Shown here piece by piece: positions 1 through 8,300 of a stretch of 64,000 nt of DNA (its first letter is position 1; each line of letters starts with the position of its first letter). Source of the stretch: an uncultured Anaerolineae bacterium. GTDB lineage: Bacteria > Chloroflexota > Anaerolineae > Aggregatilineales > Phototrophicaceae. The translations under genes and the position numbers were made by a program. Below the pieces are notes generated by a model. It saw only the letters and a list, made by a program, of their open reading frames with translations, was not told the origin of the DNA and ran no database searches. The stretch spans positions 508,604 to 572,603 of the forward strand of contig CAKQCB010000004.1 in NCBI GenBank assembly GCA_934216615.1, read 5' to 3'.

Positions 1-501
1 GCCCTGCCACAAATTCCCCCCGGCGCTTTGACCGGAACGGTCATTCGTGCGCAAGTGTTGTTAGCGCGTAATGCCCCGTATTTTGCGGGCGGTGTTGTGG
101 GACGCTTACAACGCGGACAAACCTATCAAGTGATTGGGCGAGATGATGATGCCCGTTGGTTCTTGCTCCAATTGAGCGGGTTCCAAGGCTGGGTTTGGGG
201 ACACTATCTGTTTGTGAATGGCAATGAATTTAATGCCCCTGTGATCGATGCGTTCACCGCCGCAGGGATTGCCAACACAGGCGTGATTGCCCAGACCAAC
301 GCAGTCCTGCGTTTACGCGCCGCGCCAACCACCGATTCCCCCCAAACAGGACGGATTCCTTGGGGTGACCTGTTACCCATCACGGGACGGTCAGGTAATA
401 ACCTGTGGTATCAAGTGGTTTTTAGAGGCACAACCGGCTGGGTCGCGGCTGAATTTGTCACGATTTTAGAAGGGGATGTGAACAGCCTTCCTGCGCACTA
501 A
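1..501 (+). CDS. SH3-domain protein, 5' end outside window
   Basis: The reading frame is open from base 1, so the gene starts upstream of the window; a TTG at 28 is an internal codon rather than a convincing start. The visible 166 residues hold two bacterial SH3-like modules. The first, at about residues 10-75, ends in a GWVWGHYL segment. The second, at about 95-155, has LRLRAAPTTDSPQTG followed by LWYQVV and GWVAAEFV, the usual pattern of SH3_3 domains. These domains normally act outside the membrane and bind peptidoglycan or peptides. Signal peptide and any catalytic domain would lie upstream and cannot be seen. A strong terminator follows within 11 bp. Confidence 0.8.
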   Translation, partial: ALPQIPPGALTGTVIRAQVLLARNAPYFAGGVVGRLQRGQTYQVIGRDDDARWFLLQLSGFQGWVWGHYLFVNGNEFNAPVIDAFTAAGIANTGVIAQTNAVLRLRAAPTTDSPQTGRIPWGDLLPITGRSGNNLWYQVVFRGTTGWVAAEFVTILEGDVNSLPAH

Positions 502-511
502 ACAAATCATC

Positions 512-548
512 AAAAGACTTTCTCTGTACAAGGGAAAGTCTTTTTTTA
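512..548 (+). terminator. Rho-independent terminator of the SH3 gene
   Basis: An 11-bp perfect stem (AAAAGACTTTC, 512-522, with its complement at 534-544) closes an 11-base loop and runs into seven T residues. It sits immediately after the stop codon at 499-501. Confidence 0.9.
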
Positions 549-581
549 TCCCGCTCTGATGGGGGGATAGACAAACCATAA

Positions 582-620
582 AAGCAGTCAGCCCATTTTA
601 AAAACAGGGCATGACTGCTT
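582..620. repeat. Inverted repeat, role unclear
   Basis: AAGCAGTCA-GCCC at 582-594 pairs with GGGCATGACTGCTT at 607-620 with one bulged base and an A/T-rich loop. No T-run follows on the plus strand. It may be a leader hairpin of the gene at 717 or a second terminator element. Confidence 0.6.
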
Positions 621-716
621 CTGGAGACTTTGCCAAATTTCAGGTACACTCGATACCGATTTAGTATAAACGAGTATGCGTGTCTTGAATTCTCGATACG
701 CTTTTTGGAGGATTGT

Positions 717-1130
717 ATGGCGACGGATGCGCGGACGTGGTTTTACTCAACGCCGCAAGCGCGACCTTTCTTCATCGAAGAACGGGTCAATCATACGCTG
801 TGGAAACACCGCTTATCAAATATTTATATGACCTGTACCCAAGCTGAAGTCCCGATCATGATGGAAGGGCGTTGGCAAGGTGAGATGCCCATTCAGTTTG
901 AATGGGAACCCGGGAAATACTTCATCCTGCGCACAGGCGAAGAAGTGAAAGAAATCATCGGCGTGTTGCGCCAAATTTTGATGATGCGCCCTTCATTCAC
1001 CTATCAAAGTGTGGATGGCATGTACGTGGTTGAATGGCACGTAGACGGGGGCGACGAACGCCTGAAAGCCATTCAAGGCAATCCTCAATATCAAGGGTTA
1101 CGCCGTTTAAAGCGACCCGCCACCACGTAA
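717..1130 (+). CDS. Hypothetical protein, 137 aa
   Basis: I do not recognise the family. The start is set at ATG 717 because GGAGG lies 5 bases upstream; the open frame extends to 630 but without a ribosome binding site. The protein is soluble-looking, with no signal peptide or membrane segment, and rich in Trp, Arg and Glu. Its core reads like a small alpha/beta protein (FEWEPGKYFILRTGEEV, then a helix EIIGVLRQILMM). It stands alone between two terminators, so it is probably monocistronic. Confidence 0.65.
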   Translation: MATDARTWFYSTPQARPFFIEERVNHTLWKHRLSNIYMTCTQAEVPIMMEGRWQGEMPIQFEWEPGKYFILRTGEEVKEIIGVLRQILMMRPSFTYQSVDGMYVVEWHVDGGDERLKAIQGNPQYQGLRRLKRPATT

Positions 1131-1222
1131 GTTTTGGTTGAGCAACCTTGTCTGCAAATTGACCGCGCTGCTTGTAATGAGCGTTTCATTTGATAGAGAC
1201 ATGAAACTGAAAGCATTTCATG

Positions 1223-1258
1223 ACAAGCGGTGATAGTTTCCTATCGCCGCTTGTTTAT
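1223..1258 (+). terminator. Hairpin terminator
   Basis: A 14-bp stem with a single G-U pair (ACAAGCGGTGATAG at 1223-1236 against CTATCGCCGCTTGT at 1241-1254) with a TTTC loop, followed by TTATTA. It lies between the unknown gene ending at 1130 and the OsmC-like gene. Confidence 0.75.
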
Positions 1259-1315
1259 TAAACGGTAAAAATTTTTCTCTTATCGCTAGACAGTTCATAT
1301 TCTTTTTGAGGATGT

Positions 1316-1768
1316 ATGATGACGCAGGCAAAATTGCATTTAGAAACGGGTTTAAAAACCGTGGCCAAAGTCCGTGATCATGAAGTGGTCATTGATGAAC
1401 CGATTGAGCAGGGCGGAACCGATGAAGGCCCTACCCCCGTAGAAGCGGTACTCGCCGCGTTAGGGGCGTGTGCGGCCATCACCGCACGGTTATATGCACA
1501 GCGTAAAGGCTGGAACTTAGAATCCGTCGAGATCGATTTAAACCTAGACCGCAACGTGAGCGCGAAAGATCATCCCCTGTATAAAGGTGAAGCAGAGATT
1601 ATCAACGTGTTTCGTCAACGCATGAATTTTGTTGGCGACTTGACGTTAGAACAAAAAGAACGTCTTTTGGAAATTGCGGGGCGGTGTAATGTGCACCGTG
1701 TTTTAACCACGCCGAACCTGATGATCGAAGAACTCGTCACCGACGAAGAATTAGGCGAACACTTCTAG
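1316..1768 (+). CDS. OsmC/Ohr family protein
   Basis: Small cytoplasmic protein of 150 residues of the OsmC/Ohr superfamily, whose characterised members reduce organic hydroperoxides using two cysteines. The family pattern is visible: GPTPVEAVLAALGACAA around residues 39-55 with the first Cys, a helix TARLYAQRKGW, and the second Cys in GRCNVHRVL near residue 123. The length is typical for YhfA-like members. ATG occurs twice in tandem (1316 and 1319) and TGAGGA lies upstream. It probably acts in peroxide or thiol-stress detoxification, but YhfA-like members are poorly characterised and the substrate is unknown. Monocistronic between terminators. Confidence 0.85.
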   Translation: MMTQAKLHLETGLKTVAKVRDHEVVIDEPIEQGGTDEGPTPVEAVLAALGACAAITARLYAQRKGWNLESVEIDLNLDRNVSAKDHPLYKGEAEIINVFRQRMNFVGDLTLEQKERLLEIAGRCNVHRVLTTPNLMIEELVTDEELGEHF

Positions 1769-1841
1769 TTCTTGGGATGAGGCCTTAAGGTTTGGGGGGC
1801 GCAGGATATTCCAAGCTGTCATACAATGAAGTTATCTTGTT

Positions 1842-1883
1842 CAAAAGGTTTCCCGTTTTAGCGAAAGAAACCTTTTGTTTTTT
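1842..1883 (+). terminator. Rho-independent terminator after OsmC-like gene
   Basis: Perfect 11-bp stem CAAAAGGTTTC (1842-1852) and GAAACCTTTTG (1867-1877) followed by a T-run. It directly precedes the ribosome binding site of the next gene. Confidence 0.85.
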
Positions 1884-1900
1884 GAGGAGAAACTGTTGTA

Positions 1901-2482
1901 ATGAAACACTCACCTATTTGGATTGTCTTGCTTTGTTCTATGGTCATCGCAGTCAGCGCCTGTAGCCAACTTGGTGGAGCTAACGTCCCCCCTTCAGGGG
2001 ATACTTCGACGGATGCCAGTGCCGCCCAACAATTCGTGCCTGACTTACAAGGCTACTACTCAACCAATGCAAACAGCATCGTCGATGCCCTGACGACTTT
2101 TGGGGGTGGGGCTTCCTTAGTTTCTGGTAACCCAGCCGCCGCGTTACTCATCGCCCAAATTGATGGGATGATCGCGTGCTATCAAAACACGGGTGCAGTT
2201 GCCGCCAAAGTCTACGTTGAGCAGAACTTTGCGCAGGTCCTGCAAGGTCAAATCCCCTCAATGGGTGTGCTGGCTGTCATCAACCAAGACCGCGTCGTGA
2301 ATAACTTCCTTCAATGTGCGTTAGGCAGTTCGCAGGGTTTGAGCGCGCAGAATGCACAAGTCCAGCCTTGCGGTGGTTCAGGCACGTTTATGTCTGGTAA
2401 CGAAACTCTGCATTATCTGTATGCTTCGACGGACAATAATATGTGCGCGACGTTCCAATCTTTCTTCCCTGTGGGACGTTAA
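1901..2482 (+). CDS. Putative lipoprotein, 193 aa
   Basis: The N-terminus has a lysine, a hydrophobic stretch and a lipobox VSAC with Cys at residue 21, so export and lipid attachment are expected. A Ser/Thr/Asp-rich linker follows, then a domain of about 150 residues with several Cys (CYQNTG, LQCALGSS, QPCGG, NNMCATF) that could form disulfides outside the membrane. I do not recognise the domain. GAGGAGA lies about 10 bases before the ATG. The gene is preceded by a terminator and followed by the dispersed repeat cluster. Confidence 0.75.
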   Translation: MKHSPIWIVLLCSMVIAVSACSQLGGANVPPSGDTSTDASAAQQFVPDLQGYYSTNANSIVDALTTFGGGASLVSGNPAAALLIAQIDGMIACYQNTGAVAAKVYVEQNFAQVLQGQIPSMGVLAVINQDRVVNNFLQCALGSSQGLSAQNAQVQPCGGSGTFMSGNETLHYLYASTDNNMCATFQSFFPVGR

Positions 2483-2485
2483 GCT

Positions 2486-2548
2486 ACACCTCACCCCGCT
2501 AGTAGCCATCAAGGGCACCTCACCCTGACGGGGTCGTGCCCTCTCCGT
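2486..2548 (+). repeat. Degenerate fragments of the hairpin-chain repeat
   Basis: Two partial left ends, each starting CACCTCACCC, lie head to tail just after the lipoprotein stop codon. The second continues into a GACGGGGTCGTGCCCTCTCC segment and then diverges. They match the left half of the full unit at 2603-2795. Confidence 0.7.
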
Positions 2549-2602
2549 TTTGTTTCTGCCTCTAATCTGTTGTTGCTAAATAGCGATGGAATCACTATAC
2601 GA

Positions 2603-2795
2603 CACCTCACCCCGATAGCTACGCTATCGTGCCCTCTCCGTGGGGGAGAGGGCGAGAAGAATCACGTACATAAGAGGACTTTGTAGGGGCAAGGCGATGC
2701 TTTGCCCACAAAATTTAACCTACCACAAGATTAGAAGTGTCTTTTGTCCTCTCCCCATGGAGAGGACGGCTAAGCGAAGCGCAGCAGGTGAGGTG
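2603..2795 (+). repeat. Dispersed hairpin-chain repeat, full unit
   Basis: A 193-bp unit bounded by CACCTCAC and GTGAGGTG. Inside are successive short palindromes: GATAGCtacGCTATC, a GCCCTCTCC/GGAGAGGGC hairpin, a GGGCAAGGC/GCTTTGCCC core, and GTCCTCTCC/GGAGAGGAC. Related copies lie at 28760, 36248, 43547, 45961, 46172, 63572 and 63790. No coding function; frames that open across it are spurious. Confidence 0.85.
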
Positions 2796-2810
2796 CATTT
2801 GAAGCAAACA

Positions 2811-2884
2811 AGGCAGGTCTTGTCCCCTTGCCCACAAAATTTAGAAGCATCTTTTCGGCTGAGCATCAGCGAAGCAGGTGAGGT
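2811..2884 (+). repeat. Right half of the hairpin-chain repeat
   Basis: Partial copy containing the CCCCTTGCCCACAAAAT core and the GCTGAGCATCAGCGAAGCAGG right end with GTGAGGT. It ends 2 bp before the stop codon of the minus-strand gene at 2887. With the preceding units it fills the 404-bp gap between two convergent genes. Confidence 0.75.
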
Positions 2885-2886
2885 AT

Positions 2887-3507
2887 TTACCCGCGCGAGC
2901 GTTCCATCTGAACCATCAAGAGCAAGCCGAGGATCACCTGCATTTCTTCGTCACGGCTTAATTCACCTTCAAGACGGCTGATGGTGAACGATGATTCGAA
3001 AAAGGAAGGTTCTTTCTTCAAACGCATGACGGGTTGGCCGGTCTTTTCATCATCCCCGCGATACACGGTGTAAGAAGGATTGAAGAAATAGCCTGTGAAC
3101 ATCCCAATGATCGAGATTTCATTGGCGATACTGTCCAAAATCTTCACCCATGCGTTATCTTCGGTGATGACAAAATTTTGCTGACCGGAGGGATTCATCA
3201 AATTCCAGTGAGAATTCCAAATCGAACGCAAACCTTTGTGCTTCATCGTCCCAATTTGACGACCATCCACGTGGGTGATCGAGTAATTTGCATTGAAGTC
3301 GAGGATACGATCCGCATTGATGGCGAACAGTTGGTTGGTTTTCTGTTCATCTTGGTAGATGCGAATATCCTCTTTTAATTTGAATGTTTTTTGATGAACA
3401 TACAGGAGCAAATTACCCATTGCGTCACGCACAAATACGCGGGGCGCTAACGCCACCAATTTGAAATTCATCTTTAATGGGTACGTAATTGCAGACTGTT
3501 GTGTCAT
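2887..3507 (-). CDS. LURP-one-related (tubby-like fold) protein
   Basis: 206-residue protein with the look of the LURP-one-related/scramblase-like family, a 12-strand barrel around a central helix: alternating beta strands such as VFVRDAMGNLLLYV, DIRIYQDEQ, FAINADRILDFNANYSI and IGTMKHKG, then a hydrophobic helical stretch and a final MQVILGLLLMVQME helix. No signal peptide; cytoplasmic or membrane-associated. Bacterial members have no settled function, and plant and animal relatives bind lipid or DNA. The start is supported by an AGGAAAA-like site upstream on the minus strand. Divergent from the large operon at 3646. Confidence 0.7.
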   Translation of the reverse strand: MTQQSAITYPLKMNFKLVALAPRVFVRDAMGNLLLYVHQKTFKLKEDIRIYQDEQKTNQLFAINADRILDFNANYSITHVDGRQIGTMKHKGLRSIWNSHWNLMNPSGQQNFVITEDNAWVKILDSIANEISIIGMFTGYFFNPSYTVYRGDDEKTGQPVMRLKKEPSFFESSFTISRLEGELSRDEEMQVILGLLLMVQMERSRG

Positions 3508-3606
3508 AGAATTTTCCTAAAAACGATAAAAAGATAGGGCAATAGATTTATTATAGAGGAAATAAAAATTCCTGCTGAAATAAATCAAAAATAGGAAAAG
3601 GGTCTT

Positions 3607-3637
3607 TTGTTCAACAACAGGTACCCTGTGTTATAGT
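3607..3637 (+). promoter_or_regulatory. Probable promoter of the 3646-14203 operon
   Basis: TTGTTC (3607-3612) and TATAGT (3632-3637) are separated by 19 bp. The expected transcription start, about 7 bases after the -10, falls at about 3644, essentially at ATG 3646, and no Shine-Dalgarno sequence is present. This suggests a leaderless message for the first gene. Confidence 0.55.
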
Positions 3638-3645
3638 GGATAATT

Positions 3646-3918
3646 ATGGCAATTCAAGATGAACCACCTGAATGGCTAACCGCGCTTCAATCCCGAGGTT
3701 GGGGACGGTTGTTTTCTGTGTTATTAACCATCATTGAACCTGTGGGGCCGTTAGGCGCTCAATTGTTGTGGGTTGCCCAACCTGCCACGCGGTTCATTGG
3801 AGGCAAGGTTTGGGGGAACGCGCTTCACGAGTTGGCGCAGGCTTTAGAAACCCCCGCAGGAATAGAGACATTACGCAGTTATATTGACCCTACGCCTGAA
3901 GGAGAAACGGGTGAATAG
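3646..3918 (+). CDS. Small protein, first gene of envelope operon
   Basis: 90 residues, family not recognised. It begins with an acidic PPEWLTAL segment, a Pro-x-Trp-Leu motif like those repeated in the giant protein three genes downstream. A hydrophobic stretch at about residues 22-52 (LFSVLLTIIEPVG, LLWVAQPATRFIGG) may be an amphipathic or membrane-hugging helix pair. The C-terminus is acidic. The stop codon overlaps the GTG start of the next gene by 8 bp, so the two are translationally coupled. Shared motif and context suggest it belongs to the same assembly as the giant protein; this is inference. Confidence 0.65.
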   Translation: MAIQDEPPEWLTALQSRGWGRLFSVLLTIIEPVGPLGAQLLWVAQPATRFIGGKVWGNALHELAQALETPAGIETLRSYIDPTPEGETGE

Positions 3919-4705
3919 TACGGTTCAGGTTATTACGATTGTGATTTTACTCGTCACGTTTGTAATAACGGTGATTAGCACGCAGTTCGCACGACGTAAA
4001 CGCAGTGCATTTCCACTACGGCATATCTCTGCTTATGCTGCCTTGCCCCACATGATTGGTATTGCGGTCGAGTCAGATCGACCGTTGCATTTATCTTATG
4101 GAAGCACCAGCCTAGGGGGTAATACCACCCTTTTGGCGTTAGCCAGTTCGGAATTGTTTTATCAGGTTTCGCTTGCAGCCGTGAGTGGCGCGGTTTCACC
4201 CATTTATACGATGAGCGAACCGAGCGTATTACCGCTGGCGTTCGGAACCCTTTACCGCGCTTATAAAAACCGCAGTCAGTTGATTCAGCCTGTGCCGAAC
4301 CAAGTACGCTGGATGCCCGCAGGGGATCGTTCATTGGCGTTCGCGGGGATTTTGACGGGCGCTTCAGCCAACGATAACCCGACAGGTCACATCCTCACAG
4401 GGAGCTTTGGCGCAGAGTTGGCATTACTGCTCGACCATGCACATCGTCACCGCCAAATGACGTTTGCCGCCAGTGACCAGCTTGAAGGGCAAGCGATTGC
4501 CTATGCACTGGCTGAACACACGTTGATCGGGGAAGAAATCTATACCAGTGGCGCTTATTTAGGCGACTCTGCGACTCAAGTCGGCTCTGTCGTCACGCTC
4601 GACTTGTTACGCTGGGGTTTGGTCTTAGCCTTACTGGTCGGCGGTTTCACCGTCCTGCGTGACCCCTTTACCGAAGCCCTATCCCGTTTGTTAGGAGGTT
4701 CATAA
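3911..4705 (+). CDS. DUF6754-like membrane protein
   Basis: 264 residues. GTG 3911 is chosen because GGAG lies upstream and the start overlaps the previous stop; the open frame extends to 3884. An N-terminal membrane helix (about 6-24) is followed by an RRKR stop-transfer, a soluble middle domain, and a C-terminal helix (about 227-250). The middle domain has the pattern I recall for DUF6754: a GSFGAELALL segment, then AIAYALAEHTLIGEEIYTSGAYLG. The family has no known function. The topology implies that most of the protein lies on one face between two anchors. It is part of the seven-gene operon and sits next to a second polytopic protein. Confidence 0.75.
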   Translation: MNSTVQVITIVILLVTFVITVISTQFARRKRSAFPLRHISAYAALPHMIGIAVESDRPLHLSYGSTSLGGNTTLLALASSELFYQVSLAAVSGAVSPIYTMSEPSVLPLAFGTLYRAYKNRSQLIQPVPNQVRWMPAGDRSLAFAGILTGASANDNPTGHILTGSFGAELALLLDHAHRHRQMTFAASDQLEGQAIAYALAEHTLIGEEIYTSGAYLGDSATQVGSVVTLDLLRWGLVLALLVGGFTVLRDPFTEALSRLLGGS

Positions 4706-4706
4706 C

Positions 4707-5324
4707 ATGTCGCGGTTATTGCGCTTGTTAGCGACCACCATCGCCATTGCCAGCGGTCTGCTGGTGTTGATGGGTTTACTGCTTGGGGCAGAGGGGGGCG
4801 TGGTTGCGATTGTGACCAACGCCTTATTACAGTTTTTGGTGATCGCGGTTTCGCTCACGTTATTGATCGGCGTGATCAATTTGCTAGTGGTGCATTTGCG
4901 CCGTCTGGTACGCCGTGATCGAGGTTGGGTTTACAGCATCGTCTTGCTCATCAGCTTCGGGCTGGTGATGGTGCTGTGGCTCACAGGGGCGAACAATGAA
5001 AATATGGTGTTATTGGAAACCGTTCAGGTGAGTGTAGAATCTGCCTTAGCGGGGATTCTCGTCTTCGCGCTGGTCTATGGCGCGTACCGCATGATGCACA
5101 AAACCGTCACGTGGAGCGGGACTTTATTCACCTTGGTTGTAGTAATCAGCTTAGTGGGCGCATTGCCCATTCAAGAAATTGAATTTGTACGGCAAGTTCG
5201 CGATTGGATGCTTGCCGTTCCCGTAAGTGCTGGCGCACGAGGCATCTTACTGGGTATTGCCCTTGCAACACTTGTTGCGGGCGTTCGTGTACTTGTGGGA
5301 CAAGAACGGGCATACCGCGAGTAA
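4707..5324 (+). CDS. Polytopic membrane protein, about 6 TM helices
   Basis: 205 residues, almost entirely hydrophobic, with helices at roughly 7-27, 36-62, 75-94, 108-128, 136-153 and 175-193. Basic loops (HLRRLVRRDRGW) indicate a cytoplasmic side. I do not recognise the family. ATG 4707 starts 1 bp after the preceding stop and is preceded by AGGAGG. Its pairing with DUF6754-like and giant membrane proteins suggests a structural role in a membrane complex rather than a solo transporter. Confidence 0.75.
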   Translation: MSRLLRLLATTIAIASGLLVLMGLLLGAEGGVVAIVTNALLQFLVIAVSLTLLIGVINLLVVHLRRLVRRDRGWVYSIVLLISFGLVMVLWLTGANNENMVLLETVQVSVESALAGILVFALVYGAYRMMHKTVTWSGTLFTLVVVISLVGALPIQEIEFVRQVRDWMLAVPVSAGARGILLGIALATLVAGVRVLVGQERAYRE

Positions 5325-5345
5325 CCCAATTTCAGGGATGAGCTA

Positions 5346-8300
5346 ATGAGTGATGAGCGTAACAACCTGCCATCGTGGTTACAAGATGATGACTCGCAGG
5401 ATGATGATCAAAACAAAAGTGAGCTACCTCCATGGCTTGCAGACATGGACGATGTATCCCCCACGCCTAAAAAGGAAGTGGATCCATTTGAATCATGGAC
5501 AGGGGAAGATGCCAACACAGGCGACTTGACCTATGATGAATGGTTTGCTCAACAGCAAGAGGAACGGCGCGTCAAAGATATTGAAGAAGAAGTGCCGGAC
5601 TTTCTGGCTGAAGAAGTGCCGGATACCTCGACGCTAAAAGGGAAAGATACGGGACAAATAGGGACAGGTGAACTCCCTGATTGGTTCTTGGGTTTAGAAA
5701 CGCTGGATGAGGAAAATGTCCCTGACTGGCTAACGCCCACGGGCACGAGTAAACTCACTCCCCCCGCTGAATCGGCAGATGAGACTGTTCCCCCGTGGAT
5801 GGCTGATATGATTGAGGAGGAAAAGGCGAAAGAACCGCCTCCCGTCGAATCATCGCTCCCGCCGATGGAAGACCTGTTTGGTGAGTTTGCGGTGGATACA
5901 TCACACCCTTCACCGACAGACACCAAAGAATTTGACGACCCGCGCCATTTAGATTGGCTGCCGAACGATCTCAATGACGACCTTGACGAAGTTCCCGATG
6001 AGATATTAGGCCTCATTGATGAACCTGTGAAACCGCGTCAAACCAGCGAATTACCTTCCAATGAAGAAGATTTGCCAGACGAAATCCTCAATCTTTTTAC
6101 GGATGAAGAAGCCGCTGAAATCGAGTCGGACTTTGGGCAAACCAAAATTTTGGACGCATACGATCCCTTTGCTGATGCGCTCACCCAAGCCGACCCCACC
6201 TTGAGTATCGAAGACCCTGATATCGAATGGTTTGATCAGTCGCCTTCCATTCCTGAACCGCCCCCCACGTCGATTGTCGAAGAAGAAACGCCAACGTTTG
6301 AATTGGAAGATCGTACCGTTCAAGAAGAAGATACCCTTGATTGGTTACAAGATTTACAAGGGATTGTCTCATCGGTGACACGGCCAGAACCGACGCGCCC
6401 AGAAACGCCCGAATTTAACCAAGACTTGCCCGACTTAGGCCATACCGCCCCCCTCAAAAATGCGGAAGACCCGTATGGCGAAACGACTTTCAACTGGGAT
6501 GATGTGCCTGCGGTTCCAGATGAACCTGTCGCGGAAGAACCTTCAGAACCTGATTTTGAACAGATCACGTTTGACCCATCACAAATTTCGCCCGAAGACT
6601 TGGCGCTTGATGAAGAACTTTCTGAACCGACTGACCCCGCCGAAGTCATCCAAGAATTACCGCCCGAAACCCGTCGCCCATCGTTGTTGACGGGGCGTTT
6701 GAGCGCGCTCGTCAACCCAGAGCCAGAACCTGAGCCAGAAACAGAAGCCGCGATCAATAGAGCTGCCGCGTTATTCGATGACGAAGAAATTCCTGACGAG
6801 ATCATCTCGCTTGAACCGGAACCCGCAGATGATGAACTAGATATGTCATGGTTTGATGCGGAAGGCGAGATTGAAGAAGATTCAGAACCCGTTGCAGATC
6901 ATTTTGCCGAACTCGCAGACGAAGAGATCGACTTTGAAAACGCGCTGACCAAATTTGATACGGGTAGTTTCTCGGCTGTTTCTGACCCGACCGAAACCAG
7001 CGATGTTGATGCGCAGTATCAAGATTTGTTCGCAGATGAGCCTTCCGCATCATCCCTTTTAGAAGGCGCTACGGATGCTGATATTGATCTGTTCGCGGGG
7101 TTAGAATCTTCCGAAATGGAGTTTGCCAACGGGCAAGACACCAGCGCCCCCGCTGATGGAGAATATCAAGAACCTGAGACTTATCCCGCTGATGAGGCTG
7201 TCTTGGATGCCATCTTCACCAGTGACCGCGATCTTGCCCAGCCGACTTCAGAAACTCGTACCCCTGAAGCGAACACGTCAGAAATTGACGATACCTTCCC
7301 CGAACTCAACTTTGACGAGGATTCAGACATCACGTTTGAAACCCCTGTTAGTGAATGGGTCGAACCGCCATCTACGGGTGAGCTTGAAGAACTAGACCTA
7401 TTTTCAGGGGTAGAAACGCCTGATCTTGATCTGAACTTTGAAGACGTGTCGATTGAAGATGAGATGCCCGCGCCCGAAACGCTCAGGACGAGCGAAGAAA
7501 CGCCGAATTTTGATTGGTTAGATCAAGAGGATGGGTTGGGCGAAACCCCAAGCGATCAAGCCACGACTGAAGCAACCCCTGAATGGAGCGATTATCCTTC
7601 CTTTGAGGGGATAGCAGAGACGGATAAACCGTTCACGCCTGCCCACACCGAATCCACTTCAGAAGAAGACTATACATTTGATCTGTCTGATCTGGAGGCG
7701 CTCGAAACGAATACCGACGCCCCCTCTGACTTGGATTGGCTGAACGAAGAAGCGACGATCACCGAATCTACTATATCCCCTGCAGACGCGCTTCCTGCAT
7801 GGGAAGAACCGCGCATGGAGGGGGAACCCCCCGCGCAAGTTGAAGAAGAGGGCATGCCTGATCTGTTTGCAGACATGACCGAACCTGAGCTTGATCTCAA
7901 CTTTGAGGAACAAGAACCCGCGCCAGTAAGCCAACAGTTGCCTGACGATCCCGACTTAGACAACGCGGATTGGTTTGCAGGGCTTGCTAAACCAACGTCT
8001 TCTGAAGACGAAACGCCAGACTTGTTCGGTGAGTTTGCCATGCCGTCATCGCCGTCATCGATTGATGAAAGCACCCTCGGTGATTTCTCGGTGGATGATC
8101 TCTTAAACGAAACGGCCTCTGAGCATGACCCACATCCAGACAACGTAGAAGATTTTTTCCGCACCTTTGAACAGAGCGAAAACGTCAACGCCGAACCGAA
8201 CTGGTTAGACGAGCTTGATCCGTCGATGTTGGTCGATGAAAACGAGCCTGTCGAAGTTGCCAGTTCAGGCGAAGACTTCAGCCTGATTCAAGAAGACATC

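Noticed and set aside
2640..2981. Open frame of 113 codons across the repeat cluster
   Set aside because: It consists of repeat hairpins and the antisense of the LURP-one-like gene; similar frames appear wherever the repeat occurs.
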